Source: JAQYVL01 sp964578935
Lineage (GTDB): Bacteria > Desulfobacterota > Desulfobacteria > Desulfobacterales > SURF-7
Assembly: GCA_964578935.1 (NCBI GenBank)
Contig: CAZOEW010000037.1
Coordinates: 1 to 22,825, forward strand
Direction: 5' to 3'
Length of the DNA: 22,825 nucleotides
Within the stretch, counting starts at the first letter, position 1. The number at the start of each line of letters is the position of its first letter. Both the position numbers and the translations under genes were made by a program. The notes under the pieces are model-generated. The model was not told the DNA's origin. It saw only the letters and a list, made by a program, of their open reading frames with translations, and made no database searches. Below are positions 22,370 through 22,825 of the stretch, one piece after another.

Positions 22370-22825
22370 TTAGCGAAATTCGAGCCTGTATTGCAGCCCT
22401 CCCCCGTAATCCCCTTCAGAATCCTGGTACGCATCCAGAATCAGATTTTCAAGGAGCCTGTATTCTGTCATCGTACGCCGAACGACCTTGCTGTTTCTGG
22501 TTTCTACGCCATATTTTACAGCCATCTGCCTGGACAATTCTTTTCCGACTTCTACCATGACCTGACCGGTCTCGGTTTCGGCATCATTGCTTTTATACTG
22601 AAGCTGCACCGTGTCCAGGCCGGTCGCGTCCTTGATATCCGCCTGAATCCGATCAGACATCAATCCTGCCAGAATTTCCGCCGGAGAGGAAGACTGCCCG
22701 CCTTCACCGGTAGTAAATTCCTGAAGGGTTTTACCAAAAGCAAGCAGAGAGAGGATATCACCGTCCTGCTCCGGCGGATCGGATCTCAGTCTGAACTCGA
22801 GATTCTCGACAGTCCCTTTTACACC
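22370..22825 (-). CDS. tamB: TamB C-terminus (partial; gene continues beyond the window)
   Basis: The last 151 codons of a TamB/DUF490-type protein are present; the frame is open to the right edge. The stretch RLRSDPPEQDGDILSLLAFG matches the conserved TamB SDPP...ILSLLLFG block. The protein ends in alternating strands with GGGLQYRLEFR, the beta-taco end that contacts the Omp85 partner. TamB is an inner-membrane-anchored, periplasm-spanning beta structure that guides proteins or phospholipids to the outer membrane. Its TAA (22370-22372) is four bases upstream of the Omp85 start, so the two are probably one operon. Confidence 0.85.
   Translation of the reverse strand, partial: GVKGTVENLEFRLRSDPPEQDGDILSLLAFGKTLQEFTTGEGGQSSSPAEILAGLMSDRIQADIKDATGLDTVQLQYKSNDAETETGQVMVEVGKELSRQMAVKYGVETRNSKVVRRTMTEYRLLENLILDAYQDSEGDYGGGLQYRLEFR

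Noticed and set aside
22129..22560. Open frame of 143 codons on the plus strand
   Set aside because: It crosses the Omp85 and tamB genes on the opposite strand and shows no family features.
1..22825. CRISPR array, insertion sequence or phage island
   Set aside because: I see no regularly spaced repeats, transposase, integrase or phage genes; base composition by eye is even across the window.

Overview
The window looks like chromosome from a Gram-negative bacterium, probably a member of the Desulfobacterota (deltaproteobacteria). This is inferred from gene content: a sigma/anti-sigma/DUF3106 operon, a solo GspE/PilB-type ATPase with MshEN motifs, HypA/HypB, an Mla-type lipid transporter with a STAS-fused permease, and a very long Omp85 protein beside TamB. 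I see no insertion sequence, phage gene, CRISPR array, rRNA or tRNA.

Layout. 1-1.0 kb (minus): a membrane protein I cannot assign. 1.1-3.0 kb (minus): a DUF4382 lipoprotein with several OB-like repeats, ending at a clear terminator. Divergent from it, 3.2-6.3 kb (plus): a beta-barrel outer membrane protein, an ECF sigma factor, its membrane zinc-finger anti-sigma factor, a small exported protein and a DUF3106 helical-repeat protein. These are tightly packed behind one good promoter that carries a palindrome at its start point. 6.5-10.0 kb (plus): a HEAT-repeat protein and an HD-GYP cyclic-di-GMP phosphodiesterase that share an N-terminal domain I cannot name. 10.0-10.6 kb (minus): a small lipoprotein. 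10.9-13.1 kb (plus): hypA, hypB and an exported beta-propeller-like protein. 13.35-15.6 kb (plus): a GspE/PilB-type ATPase with two tandem MshEN-like regions. 15.8-19.5 kb (plus): an Mla-type operon (STAS-MlaE, MlaF, MlaD, auxiliary lipoprotein). 19.5-22.8 kb (minus): an Omp85 protein with seven apparent POTRA domains, downstream of the 3' end of a tamB-like gene.

How the parts fit. The right end is an outer-membrane biogenesis block: a lipid-transport ABC system meets a TamB/Omp85 pair tail to tail. The centre has two cyclic-di-GMP links, the HD-GYP enzyme that would degrade the messenger and the MshEN ATPase that may bind it. The left part looks like an envelope-response operon under its own ECF sigma factor. 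The least familiar items are the HEAT/HD-GYP pair with a shared sensor-like domain, and the sigma operon in which the anti-sigma tail resembles the small exported protein encoded next to it.
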